From NCBI GenBank assembly GCA_009659925.1, contig PUXW01000015.1:56869-120868 (forward strand): a stretch of 64,000 nt of DNA, given 5' to 3'. Position numbers and translations under genes: made by a program. Shown here in pieces: positions 50,330 to 59,277 of this stretch. The DNA is from Nitratiruptor sp. (lineage in GTDB: Bacteria > Campylobacterota > Campylobacteria > Campylobacterales > Nitratiruptoraceae). Position 1 is the first letter of the stretch, and every line of letters starts with the position of its first letter. The notes below the pieces were generated by a model. The model saw nothing but the letters and a program-made list of their open reading frames with translations. It was not told where the DNA came from and did no database searches.

Positions 50330-51637
50330 ATGGCCGATATCTATTTGAGCAATCTGAGTGGGCAGTTCGACTATCAGCAGATTCTCGACAAGTACCAGCA
50401 ACTCAAGCTCCAGCAAATTGCCATCTTGGAACAGCGGGAAGATCTCATCCTCCAGAAGAAGTCGGCCTTCCAGACCTTCACCTCGATGCTTGAGGATTTC
50501 AAGGGAGGATTAGAGGCGTTAAGGGATCCGGGGCTGGTGGACCAGAAGGTGGCTACTATTTCCAACGAAGAGGTGGCCAGTGTGACCATCACCGATCCCA
50601 AGGCCCTTATGCCGACCCAGTTGGAGTTCACACCAACCCAGTTGGCCCAAAGGGATGTCTGGCTCTCCCAAGCTGGAGTAACCAGCAGGGAGGAGGAGGT
50701 GGCCAGCCAAGATGGGACCTTGACTTTGACCATCGACGGGACGGACTACTCCATCGACTACAGCGATTCCGATACCATCGATGATATCGTCACGAAGATC
50801 AACGAGGCTACCGATGCCGCTCAAGCGAGCCTCTTCTTCGATGGGACCAACTACCGTCTCATCCTCTCCTCTACCAAGACCGGAAGCGATCAGGCCATCT
50901 CCATGAGTGACGATGGGGATCTCCTGGACAATCTCCAGCTTGGAGGGGATTATGAGGACTCCCATGTCCAGGAGGCTCAAAACGCCAAGATCTCCATCTA
51001 CGGCACTGAGGTGGAAAGCCAGGACAATACCTTCTCCAACCTCATCGATGGACTCACCATCGAGGTAAAAAGGACCTCAGGAGATCCAGTCCGCGTCGAA
51101 GTTCAAAATGACGATGCCAGAGTCCAGAGGGCACTGGAGGCCCTTTTGGATAGCTACAACGCAATGGTCGATTATAGTAAGGAGCAGACGGGAGAGTACG
51201 GCCCCCTTTCGGGAGATTTTACCCTTCATTCCATCCGTTCGGCCCTGTTCAATCGAATGAACCCCCTCTTGAACCAGGGCCTCTTGGAGGTGGACCACAC
51301 CAACGGCCACCTCTCTTTGAACCTGGATCGCTTCAAAGAGTTGATCCAGGAGGATAGGCAAGGGCTAGCCGACACCTTCTCCCAGCTCTCGGATCAACTT
51401 GGCCCCTACCTGGAGAGTCTTTTTGCAAAGGATGGGCTCCTGGAGGAGCGGGTCGACGGCTATGAGCGCCAAATCCGCAACTATGAGGACGAAATCCGAT
51501 CCACGGCCACTCGCATTGACCATGAGATCGAAAACCTCAAGGAGCGCTTCATCCATCTCGACAGCCTCCTGGCCTCCTTAAACAGTATGCAAACCTCCAT
51601 TGCAGCTCTCTTGCAACCAACTTCAGATCAAGGATAG
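50330..51637 (+). CDS. fliD: Filament cap protein FliD
   Basis: The 435-residue protein has N-terminal FliD (IYLSNLSGQFDYQQILDKYQQLKLQQIAILEQREDLI) and a C-terminal coiled coil (ERQIRNYEDEIRSTATRIDHEIENLKERFIHLDSLLASLNSMQTSIAALLQP in outline). It includes the flagellin_IN-like segment (GTDYSIDYSDSDTIDDIVTKIN). It caps the filament and needs the chaperone encoded downstream. Length is moderate, matching the small flagellin. Confidence 0.92.
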   Translation: MADIYLSNLSGQFDYQQILDKYQQLKLQQIAILEQREDLILQKKSAFQTFTSMLEDFKGGLEALRDPGLVDQKVATISNEEVASVTITDPKALMPTQLEFTPTQLAQRDVWLSQAGVTSREEEVASQDGTLTLTIDGTDYSIDYSDSDTIDDIVTKINEATDAAQASLFFDGTNYRLILSSTKTGSDQAISMSDDGDLLDNLQLGGDYEDSHVQEAQNAKISIYGTEVESQDNTFSNLIDGLTIEVKRTSGDPVRVEVQNDDARVQRALEALLDSYNAMVDYSKEQTGEYGPLSGDFTLHSIRSALFNRMNPLLNQGLLEVDHTNGHLSLNLDRFKELIQEDRQGLADTFSQLSDQLGPYLESLFAKDGLLEERVDGYERQIRNYEDEIRSTATRIDHEIENLKERFIHLDSLLASLNSMQTSIAALLQPTSDQG

Positions 51638-51639
51638 CG

Positions 51640-52005
51640 ATGAATCCTCTCGACATCTACATGCGCAACAGTGTCCAGACCGCTTCTCCCCTGCAGCAGG
51701 TCATTCTCCTCTACGATCGGGCTATCCTCGCCCTCAAAGAGGCTGGAAGCAACATTGAACAGGGGGCGATCCGGGCCAAGATCGCCAATATCACCAAGGC
51801 CCAAGACATTATCCGTGCCCTCGATAGTGCCCTAGACTTCGAGCAGGGGGGGCAGATCGCCCGGGACCTCCATGCCCTCTACCAGTTCATCGACCACTCC
51901 CTCCTGCTCGTTCATGCCCGCAACGATCGGGAGCTCCTGGAAGATCTGCTCTTTATCCTTGAAACCCTCAAAGCTGGCTGGGAAGGGATCCAGGCCAAGG
52001 TATGA
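51640..52005 (+). CDS. fliS: Flagellin export chaperone FliS
   Basis: A 121-residue helical protein with the FliS N terminus (YMRNSVQTASPLQQVILLYDRAILALKEA) and the later QDIIRALDSALDFEQGGQIARDLHALYQF. FliS holds flagellin unfolded in the cytoplasm and delivers it to FlhA. It follows fliD by 2 bases and overlaps the next gene by 4. Confidence 0.94.
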   Translation: MNPLDIYMRNSVQTASPLQQVILLYDRAILALKEAGSNIEQGAIRAKIANITKAQDIIRALDSALDFEQGGQIARDLHALYQFIDHSLLLVHARNDRELLEDLLFILETLKAGWEGIQAKV

Positions 52006-52220
52006 GCTCCTTCATCGATCAACTCTTCCTCGCCCTCCATGAGGGGCGCTACGACCACCTCGAACACCTCTTGAAGAACTTCGATCCGACCTCTCTCGAC
52101 CCTCGAGAACTTCCAAAAGTCCAGCGGGCTTTGCAGATGGTAGAAGAGCGCATTCGGGAGGAGCGGGGCAAGATCTTGCAACAGATGCAAGATCTTGAGA
52201 AGGTGAAACGCTTCTACTAG
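52002..52220 (+). CDS. Small FliT-like protein
   Basis: A 72-residue charged helical protein downstream of fliS (ATGA overlap), in the place where fliT, a chaperone for FliD, usually lies. The sequence is too short and variable for a firm family call. The gene meets flgL tail to tail with a 4-base overlap. Confidence 0.6.
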   Translation: MSSFIDQLFLALHEGRYDHLEHLLKNFDPTSLDPRELPKVQRALQMVEERIREERGKILQQMQDLEKVKRFY

Positions 52221-53116
52221 GCGGCGATGTATTTGAGGAGGGAGAGATCTTTGTTCTGGTTGAAGACGGCCATTGAGGCCTCGTAAGCGACCTTGGAGCG
52301 CTCCAGCCCGGCGATGGCTGCGGCAATGTCGGCATCTTCGAGCTCGGAGATGAAGTTGTTGTAGACCGTCTTGTACATCTCGTGCTGGCGTTGGAACTCT
52401 TCGATGGTTCGCTCTTCGGTACCGATGAAAGAGCGGTTCTGGAGGAGCTTGTTATAGCCCCGGTCGAACTGCTCGAGGAGGGCGTCGGTGATTTGGGAGA
52501 GATCCTGATCCTCTTCGATGGCCTTGCGGATCTGTTCGATCACATCGGTCATCTCTTGAAGACCGAGGCGTCCCTTTCCGTTAAAAGTTGCCCGGGCCTC
52601 GAAATGTTTGGCTACTGGGACCTTCTGCTCCTCCTCGTTCCCGTCATACTGAAGGGAGTTGGAGGTGCTATCCCAACGGAAAGGGGGGGTTGCGCTCTTG
52701 GTCCCTCCGAAGAGGTAGGTATCCCCGACCCGGGTATTGGCTTGGTCGATCATATAGTCTTTGAGCTCTTGGAGGTATTGGTTGACGATCTCGGCATCTT
52801 CCATGTCCAAAACACCATAGTTGAGGAGGCGAACGATCTCGCTGCGCACCTCGGTCCCCGCATCGGCAATGTTGGTCATCGCCGTCTCCGCGGCTATCTG
52901 GCGGGTTTTGACCGTGTCAATGTTGTGGAGGTAGTTGTCGATCTCCTTGTTGATTCCCCGGAATTTAAGGGATTTGGCCAGGGCCGCAAAGTCGTCGGAG
53001 GGGGAGAGGATCCGCTTCCCGGAGGAGATCTCTTCGGTATGGCGGGCGATCTCCTTTTGCCGGGCCTTGTCGTATTTGATGAAGGTGTTGAATATTGCCT
53101 CGTTGCTTACGCGCAT
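52217..53116 (-). CDS. flgL: Hook-filament junction protein FlgL
   Basis: The ATG at 53116 (MRVSNEAIFN) has GGAGGAG 4-8 bases upstream, so the in-frame ATG at 53143 is not used. The 299-residue product has the flagellin-like N terminus and a C terminus ending in ISELEDADIAAAIAGLERSKVAYEASMAVFNQNKDLSLLKYIAA. It connects hook and filament. A sigma-28 site starts at the flgK stop codon, so flgL can be transcribed separately from flgK. Confidence 0.92.
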   Translation of the reverse strand: MRVSNEAIFNTFIKYDKARQKEIARHTEEISSGKRILSPSDDFAALAKSLKFRGINKEIDNYLHNIDTVKTRQIAAETAMTNIADAGTEVRSEIVRLLNYGVLDMEDAEIVNQYLQELKDYMIDQANTRVGDTYLFGGTKSATPPFRWDSTSNSLQYDGNEEEQKVPVAKHFEARATFNGKGRLGLQEMTDVIEQIRKAIEEDQDLSQITDALLEQFDRGYNKLLQNRSFIGTEERTIEEFQRQHEMYKTVYNNFISELEDADIAAAIAGLERSKVAYEASMAVFNQNKDLSLLKYIAA

Positions 53117-53149
53117 AGTGCTCCTCCATGTAGTATGGTGCACTGGTCA

Positions 53150-53176
53150 TTATCGGATGGGGGCGGAAACTTTTTA
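53150..53176 (-). promoter_or_regulatory. Sigma-28 (FliA) promoter of flgL, overlapping the flgK stop
   Basis: On the minus strand TAAA begins at 53176 and CCGATAA brings GATAA to 53154, a 22-base offset. CCGATAA is the closest match to GCCGATAA among the three FliA sites. The TAA of the -35 is itself the stop codon of flgK. Confidence 0.8.
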
Positions 53177-54550
53177 GCCCACCATCCCTAAGGTCGTTTC
53201 AAAGAGCTCGTCGGTGACGCTAATTACCCTGGCCGCCGCCTGGTAGGCGTATTGGAGTTCCATGAGGGTGGTCAGCTCTTCGTCCATGTTGACCCCAGAA
53301 ATCTCCTGGAGCTTGCTCTCGAGGGCTTCGACGATGGTGGCGCTATCTGCTCCCATCTTGTCGTGGAAGGCTTTGGCGTGGGCGAGGGGGGCCACGATGG
53401 CCAGGGCGTAGTAGTCGTGAAAACCCTTTCCGTCTAAATTGGCGAAAGTCTGCTCCTTGAGGTCGTAGAGCCTTTTAGCATTCTCATTGTTGGAAGGGGC
53501 ATCCTCCTCACTCGATGCCGCCACCTTTTCGGGATTTTCGACGATCTCCTGGTTCAAGGCCAAGGTCCGCACATTCGTCCCGACGAAGAGATCCAAATCG
53601 GTGGAGTTGTCCAGCCCATACCCATCCCGATGGATGGTGTTGTTTTGCTCCTTGAACTCGAGGGCGAGGGTATTGAGCCGCTCCATTGTGGCGTGGAGGT
53701 GGTCCTGGTAGGCAATTTTGGCTCCCAAGGTTCCGTTGTGAAACTCCTGGCCGAGCCAGACCCCGTCGATGAAGAGCTCCCCCTTTTGGACGGTCAGACC
53801 TCCAAGATCGACCTCCTCCTTGCGCAACTCTAGTTGGAAGGAGCGCTCCCCAACCACCAGGGGGTGGCCCTTGGCGCTGGAGAGGTCCACACTTCCATCA
53901 TCGTTGTAGCGGACCTTGGTATCGAGATGGTTGCTCAACTCTTTGAGCAGGGCGTCGCGCCGGTTTAAAAGGGCGTTGCGCTCTTCCTGGTCTTGAATCC
54001 GGTGGGGAAGCTGGGAGGAGAGGCTCTTGTTGACCTTGGCCAAGGCTTGGGTGAGCTGGTTGATCTGCTCCACCTCCTGCTCCATCGTCGTATGGAGGTT
54101 GAGGAGCTCGTGGTCCAGGGAGTCGGCGGCCCCTTGCATCTTGGCGATCAACAGGGCGGCGCTGTTGAGGAACTCTTCCCGTACCGGGATGCTCTCAGGC
54201 TCGTTGATGAGGTCGTTGAGTTTGGCGTAATACTCCTCCAATTCATCGGCAAAGCCAGACCCTTCGATGTCGTTGAAGATCGCCTCTGCTCCGGCTAGGT
54301 TGAAGCCAAGCTCTTGGTGGTAGTGGAGGCTCTGATTCTCCCGGAGATAGCGATCGAAGTAGCGCTGGTCGAAGATACGCTCTATCCTCTCCACATCCAC
54401 ACCGTAGCGGGGAAGCTCGCTGAAAAGGGCCCGCTCTCTGGCATAGTCTTCGTTGAAGAGGTTGTTGATGTTCCTGTTGGTGGTGGCAATTCCACGGCTG
54501 AAGGAGGTGAGGGATTGGGCGTTGATCGTGAGGAGATTCAAGAGTGCCAT
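53174..54550 (-). CDS. flgK: Hook-filament junction protein FlgK (HAP1)
   Basis: The ATG at 54550 (MALLNLLTINAQ) with AAAAAGG 8 bases upstream gives 458 residues. The N-terminal axial motif (LTSFSRGIATTNRNINNLFNEDYARERA) deviates from the usual NIANxxTxGY. The C-terminal VNMDEELTTLMELQYAYQAAARVISVTDELFETTLGMVG is typical of FlgK. It follows flgN by 2 bases. Confidence 0.9.
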   Translation of the reverse strand: MALLNLLTINAQSLTSFSRGIATTNRNINNLFNEDYARERALFSELPRYGVDVERIERIFDQRYFDRYLRENQSLHYHQELGFNLAGAEAIFNDIEGSGFADELEEYYAKLNDLINEPESIPVREEFLNSAALLIAKMQGAADSLDHELLNLHTTMEQEVEQINQLTQALAKVNKSLSSQLPHRIQDQEERNALLNRRDALLKELSNHLDTKVRYNDDGSVDLSSAKGHPLVVGERSFQLELRKEEVDLGGLTVQKGELFIDGVWLGQEFHNGTLGAKIAYQDHLHATMERLNTLALEFKEQNNTIHRDGYGLDNSTDLDLFVGTNVRTLALNQEIVENPEKVAASSEEDAPSNNENAKRLYDLKEQTFANLDGKGFHDYYALAIVAPLAHAKAFHDKMGADSATIVEALESKLQEISGVNMDEELTTLMELQYAYQAAARVISVTDELFETTLGMVG

Positions 54551-54552
54551 CG

Positions 54553-54912
54553 TCAAACCTTTTTGTTGAAAAAGCCCTCCCGTTTCGTGGAGAGACTTCC
54601 ATCTTTGGTATATTGGGGAGGGGTACTTGCACTAAAGACCGCATCGAAGATCTCGTTGATGAATTCGATATTGTTGATGGCCAGGGCCTTGTTACGCTGG
54701 GTGAGGGTATCGATTCGCTCAAGCAACTCCTTGTACTGGGCCAGTTGCTCCCGTTCCCACCCTCGAATCTCTTGCAAGAGGCGCTCCTTCTCCTCAACGA
54801 GCTGGAGGATCTTGCGTGCGGCCTCTTTGGAGGTGATGCTCTCGATGAGCAGCCGATTCTCCTCCTGGAGGAGCCCTTCAAACCTATTCAGCAGCTCTGG
54901 TAACTTTTCCAT
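54553..54912 (-). CDS. flgN: FlgN-like export chaperone
   Basis: The 119-residue helical protein (LLNRFEGLLQEENRLLIESITSKEAARKILQLVEEKERLL) has the size, coiled-coil pattern and position, directly before flgK, of FlgN. FlgN chaperones FlgK and FlgL. Sequence similarity is weak across the family, so context matters most. The start is 1 base from the glmS stop. Confidence 0.75.
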   Translation of the reverse strand: MEKLPELLNRFEGLLQEENRLLIESITSKEAARKILQLVEEKERLLQEIRGWEREQLAQYKELLERIDTLTQRNKALAINNIEFINEIFDAVFSASTPPQYTKDGSLSTKREGFFNKKV

Positions 54913-54913
54913 C

Positions 54914-56710
54914 TCATTCCACCGTTACTGATTTGGCGAGGTTGCGAGGCATGTCGACATCGTTGCCAAGCCGAATGGCGATCTCCATGGCGAGGAGTTG
55001 GAGGACCAGAGCCATTTGGAAATACTCGAGCATCGGATGCTCCTGCTCCTCAATGGGGATGTAGTCGTCGGCCAATTCGAAGGGGGTAGGCGAAATGGCG
55101 CAAATCGTCGCATCCCTGGCGCTCAACTCCTCGACATTGGATTTTATCTTATCATAAAGGAGCCCTTTTGGCATGAGGGCAATGGTGAAAAGCTCGGGAT
55201 CGGCCAGGGCAATGGGACCATGCTTCATCTCCCCGGCTGGATACCCTTCGGCATGGAGGTAGCTGATCTCCTTGAGCTTGAGGGCCCCCTCCAGGGCTAG
55301 AGGGTAGAAGATGTCCCGTCCGATGAAGAAGAAGCCATGGCCGTGGAGGTAGCGCTTGGAGAGGCGCCGGATGCGCTCATGGAGTTGGGGGGGAACCCGG
55401 AGGGCCGTGGGAAGGTGTAAGAGACTTTGGAGCTCCCGTTCCAGGGTGGATGGTGGGAGCTCCCTTTGAGCCAGATAGAGGGCGAGCATCCAGAGGAGGG
55501 CCACCTGGGTCGTGAAGGCCTTGGTGCTGGCCACCCCCTTCTCAATGCCGGCCCGGGTGAGCAAGGTTCTATCGGCCAGACGCACGATGGAGGAGTTATC
55601 CACATTGCAAATGGCCAGGGTCTTCAAGTTGGCCCTTTTGGCCATCTTCAAGGCTTCGAGGGTATCGGCAGTCTCTCCCGATTGGCTGATGGCCACGAAG
55701 AGGGTATTGGGACGCAAGAGGGGCTCTTTGTAGCGGAACTCGCTGGCGATTTCAGCCCGGGCTGGGATCTTGGCTAGGCGTTCGATCAGGTAGCTTCCGG
55801 TCAAACCGGCATGGAAACTCGTCCCACAGGCGCACAAGGTGATGGAGTCGATCCCTTCGAAAAAGGTCCTATCGAGCTCCTCGAACTCGATACGATCCTC
55901 CTTGACCCGCCCCATGAGGGTCTCTCCAATAACCTCGCTCTGTTCGTAGATCTCCTTCTCCATGAAGAAGCGATACCCCCCCTTTTGGGCCAACTCCTTG
56001 TCGATGGTGAGGGGCTGGTAGCTCGCCTCGATCCTTCGCCCGTCATGGAAGAGGACCACCTCCCCTGGTCGGGCGAACCCATACTCTCCATCGGCGAGAT
56101 AGTGGACCTGCTGGGCATGGCCGATAAGGGGGGCGTCGGAAGAGGCGAAGAAGATCTCCTCTCCTTTGGTTCCCACGATAAGGGGAGAGCTCTCCCGGGC
56201 GAAGAAGATGGTATCGGGAGCCGCCTTGGTGATGAGGAGGATGGCAAAGGATCCCCGGAGGCGGGCGATGGTGGCTTCGAAGGCTTTGAAGGGGTCGGAG
56301 TGGTTGCGCAACTCCCGTTCGAAGAGGTGGACGATCACCTCGGTATCGGTTTGGCTGACGAATCGATCGGGATCGAGCTCCTCCTTGAGGGTCTTGAAAT
56401 TCTCGATGATCCCATTGTGGACCACATAGCTGAACTCCCCCAGGTGGGGGTGGGCGTTGAGTTCCGTCGGCTTCCCGTGGGTCGCCCAACGGGTGTGGCC
56501 GATGCCAACCCCGAATCCTTCGTGGCCGATGGAGGCACATTTGTTGATGAGGTTTTCCAGTTTGCCCACCGCTTTGCAGATGTGCAAGGCTCCATCCTGG
56601 AGGATGGCTATTCCCGCACTATCGTAGCCCCTGTACTCCAGCTCCTTGAGTCCCTCGATGAGAAACTCCTTGATGTTCCTCGATCCAATGTATCCTACAA
56701 TTCCACACAC
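54914..56710 (-). CDS. glmS: Glucosamine-6-phosphate synthase (isomerising)
   Basis: The 598-residue enzyme makes glucosamine-6-phosphate from fructose-6-phosphate and glutamine. The start is GTG at 56710, preceded by AAAGGG; the first residue after it is the catalytic Cys of the glutaminase domain (CGIVGYIG). Two SIS isomerase domains follow (about 285-420, SQSGETADT; and about 450-590), ending in the conserved LAKSVTVE tail. It supplies UDP-GlcNAc for cell wall and glycans. It is wedged between glnD and flgN with gaps of 3 and 1 bases. Confidence 0.97.
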   Translation of the reverse strand: MCGIVGYIGSRNIKEFLIEGLKELEYRGYDSAGIAILQDGALHICKAVGKLENLINKCASIGHEGFGVGIGHTRWATHGKPTELNAHPHLGEFSYVVHNGIIENFKTLKEELDPDRFVSQTDTEVIVHLFERELRNHSDPFKAFEATIARLRGSFAILLITKAAPDTIFFARESSPLIVGTKGEEIFFASSDAPLIGHAQQVHYLADGEYGFARPGEVVLFHDGRRIEASYQPLTIDKELAQKGGYRFFMEKEIYEQSEVIGETLMGRVKEDRIEFEELDRTFFEGIDSITLCACGTSFHAGLTGSYLIERLAKIPARAEIASEFRYKEPLLRPNTLFVAISQSGETADTLEALKMAKRANLKTLAICNVDNSSIVRLADRTLLTRAGIEKGVASTKAFTTQVALLWMLALYLAQRELPPSTLERELQSLLHLPTALRVPPQLHERIRRLSKRYLHGHGFFFIGRDIFYPLALEGALKLKEISYLHAEGYPAGEMKHGPIALADPELFTIALMPKGLLYDKIKSNVEELSARDATICAISPTPFELADDYIPIEEQEHPMLEYFQMALVLQLLAMEIAIRLGNDVDMPRNLAKSVTVE

Positions 56711-56713
56711 CCT

Positions 56714-59233
56714 TTACGCTCCCGTTAATTTTTCAATGATTGGTCCAATCTGCTCACACACCCCCTCCCCTTTTTCGATCAAAAAGAGATCGTGGGCCCT
56801 GTTGCGAATGGTATGGACCTTCGCCGTGGCGATATCGATTCCAAAATCGTCGAAGACCTTGGCGATGTAGGCCAGCAACCCCTTCTGATCCCTGGTGGTA
56901 ATCTCGATCTGGGCGTAGCTCTTGGAGTGATCGCAGTCGATGGCGATCTCTTCTTCGCCTATTATCGGCTTTTGGAGCTCTATTTTTGCCTCCATATCGA
57001 AAGAGTCCTCAATAACCTGGCGGATAAAGGCGAGGTTGGCCGGCTCCACCGCCTCCCGAAATTCGATTTTAAAGTACTTCTTCCCGTCAAAGAGTTTGAA
57101 GACCTCCATCGAAGCGATGTCGAGGAAAGAGAGTTTGCCCAGGAGGTAGCCGAGGTTCAAGGGGATGGAGCGGATGATCTCGATGGTCAAGTAGGTGGAG
57201 TTGTCGATGGTATAGTGGTACTTGTCGCTCGCGTAGGCCTGCTGGGAGATGGCTATGATCTCCTTGATCGTATGCTTGATGAAGAAGAGGTTGGATTCGA
57301 TGGAGCGGATCTTGCGCTGGAGGGATCGTGGGAGCTGGAGGAAGACAGGGTGTTTGGCAAGGCTCTCCTCCTTCTTGAGCCGCTTGGCGGTCTCGTCGAT
57401 GATGGCCTTGTGTTCCAGACTTTCAAGGGCCAGGTGGTAGAGGTCCCGCAGGAGTTTGGCGTTGTAGGGGGTATAGAGGTTGCGGCCCACCCCGTTGATA
57501 TCGGCGTAGGTGAGGATGTAGAGCATGTCGAGGGTCCGTTTGTTCTGGAGGGGGGCGACGAAGGAGAAGACCACCTTCTCGTTGTGGATGTCCCGGTTGT
57601 AGGCGGTTTCGGTCATGGCGGTGTGGTGTTTGATCAGGAGGGCGCCGACTTCGATGAGGTCGGGAGGAAAGCCCAGTTTTTGAGCGTACAAACGGAAGAG
57701 TTTGGCCCCCACGTCGTGGTGGCGTTGTCTGCGCCCCTTGCCGCTATCGTGTAGGAGGACCGCCAACTTCAAGATGGCCTGCTCGTGGTTGGAGAGTTGT
57801 TGGAAGAGCTCCTGGATAAAGGGGTCTTGGATATTTTCGAGGGCCCGCAGAGAGTGGATGGAGTGCAAGACGACGGGATAGCGGTGGTAGCCATCGAACT
57901 GGGGCATGAAGAGGACCTTCTTCAAAGGGGGGACGATGGTTGCCAGGAGGCCTGCGTTGTAGAAGAGCTCCATGAGGGGGGTGAGGGCCTCTTTGTAGAA
58001 GAGCTGGCGAATCGTAGTGGCCTCGTTGGGAAGGAGAGGCCCCTCCCGCTTGGCCTGGGTGGCGTAGTGGATGGCACTTGGATCGCTCTTTGTAAACTCG
58101 ACTCTCCCAAGGATTTGGAGGAGGTAACCCAGGGTTGGTGGGGGGGTATGGTAGGAGGCGTAGAGGGTCCCATCGCACAAAAAGAGTCCTGGAGCCACCT
58201 GCTGGTGGCGAAGGCGGGGGATGGTGGAGGATTGGTAGAGGAAGGGACGCACCAGCTTCTTGACGAAGACTTGGGAGAAGCGGTCGATGGTGTGCATAGC
58301 CTGGAGGGTCTTGGTGACTAGTTTGCGCTGGCGCTGGTGGGGCTCCTTCCCCTTGATGTTGAGAAGCTGGGCCACATCCGGGATATATTGGAGCAGGAGG
58401 CGGTCCTCCTTCTTCTTCGCGGCGATGTGGAGGGCGACCCGAACCTTGAAGAGCCACTCCAAGGCGATGCGATACTCCCGATAGGCCTCGTCATCGAAGA
58501 GGGTTCCGGTGAGGTCCTTGAGGGAGTGGACCCCGTAGATGGTGTTGGCGATCCAGTAGAGGAGATTGCTATCCCGCAACCCTCCAACCCCCTCCTTGAT
58601 GTGGGGCTCCATGGCCAAGGGGTATTTGGCCCGGCGCTTGTGGGCCTCTTGGATCTTGGTGAAGATAAACTCCTGCTGATTTTCGTGGCGGATCTGGGAG
58701 AGGGCCCGCTCCACCTTGAACCAGAGGAGCTTACTCCCGTAGATGAAGCGGGATTCGAGGAGGGCCGTCTTGATAGTGGTATCGCTCCGGGCCACCTCTA
58801 CCAGCTCTTGGACCTCGTGGACCCGGTGGCCCAGTTTCAAATTGCTGTCCCAGATGATGTAGAGGATTTTCTCGATGAGCTCTTGGATGTTATAGCCTGG
58901 AACTGCCTCGTAGACGATCATGAGGTCGATGTCCGAATAGGGGGCCAGCTGCTCGCGTCCATAGCTGCCCAGGGCGACGAGGGTGATGGGAAGGCTGTTG
59001 GAGAGGGGGGTATAGAGGCCAAAGAGTTTGCGTAGGGCGATTTTGTAGATGGCGATGATGATGGAGTCGATGTAGCGGGTGTGGCGAACGAGGAACTCCT
59101 TGCCCTGATGCTTGGCGAAGAGCTGATCGAGTCCTTTGAGATAAGTGGCGATGGACTCCCGTAGGAGTTTGGAAATTTCCAGATCGCTCCTTTGCTCCTG
59201 GAGCAGCTCTTCGATCCGTTGGCGCAGTTCCAA
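56714..59233 (-). CDS. glnD: PII uridylyltransferase/uridylyl-removing enzyme GlnD
   Basis: The 839-residue protein has a nucleotidyltransferase domain with GSYGREQLAPYSDID (about 106-120), an HD domain with HDSGKG (about 508-513) and a C-terminal ACT region (SYAQIEITTRDQKGLLAYIAKVFDDFGIDIATAKVHT). It modifies PII according to glutamine. The start is TTG at 59233, with GGGAG 4 bases upstream. A TATAAT shared with the divergent mqnE promoter lies 23-28 bases upstream. It leads a leftward unit with glmS and the hook-protein genes. Confidence 0.95.
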   Translation of the reverse strand: MELRQRIEELLQEQRSDLEISKLLRESIATYLKGLDQLFAKHQGKEFLVRHTRYIDSIIIAIYKIALRKLFGLYTPLSNSLPITLVALGSYGREQLAPYSDIDLMIVYEAVPGYNIQELIEKILYIIWDSNLKLGHRVHEVQELVEVARSDTTIKTALLESRFIYGSKLLWFKVERALSQIRHENQQEFIFTKIQEAHKRRAKYPLAMEPHIKEGVGGLRDSNLLYWIANTIYGVHSLKDLTGTLFDDEAYREYRIALEWLFKVRVALHIAAKKKEDRLLLQYIPDVAQLLNIKGKEPHQRQRKLVTKTLQAMHTIDRFSQVFVKKLVRPFLYQSSTIPRLRHQQVAPGLFLCDGTLYASYHTPPPTLGYLLQILGRVEFTKSDPSAIHYATQAKREGPLLPNEATTIRQLFYKEALTPLMELFYNAGLLATIVPPLKKVLFMPQFDGYHRYPVVLHSIHSLRALENIQDPFIQELFQQLSNHEQAILKLAVLLHDSGKGRRQRHHDVGAKLFRLYAQKLGFPPDLIEVGALLIKHHTAMTETAYNRDIHNEKVVFSFVAPLQNKRTLDMLYILTYADINGVGRNLYTPYNAKLLRDLYHLALESLEHKAIIDETAKRLKKEESLAKHPVFLQLPRSLQRKIRSIESNLFFIKHTIKEIIAISQQAYASDKYHYTIDNSTYLTIEIIRSIPLNLGYLLGKLSFLDIASMEVFKLFDGKKYFKIEFREAVEPANLAFIRQVIEDSFDMEAKIELQKPIIGEEEIAIDCDHSKSYAQIEITTRDQKGLLAYIAKVFDDFGIDIATAKVHTIRNRAHDLFLIEKGEGVCEQIGPIIEKLTGA

Positions 59234-59250
59234 GGGGCTCCCTTTTTTGA

Positions 59251-59262
59251 GTATAATTATAC
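59251..59262. promoter_or_regulatory. Symmetric divergent -10 (GTATAATTATAC) between glnD and mqnE
   Basis: The 12-base palindrome gives TATAAT on the plus strand (59252-59257) for mqnE and TATAAT on the minus strand (59261-59256) for glnD. The two -10 boxes overlap by 2 bases, so only one polymerase could open the region at a time. Both leaders would be very short. Confidence 0.6.
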
Positions 59263-59277
59263 AAAAAGAGGGGGAGC

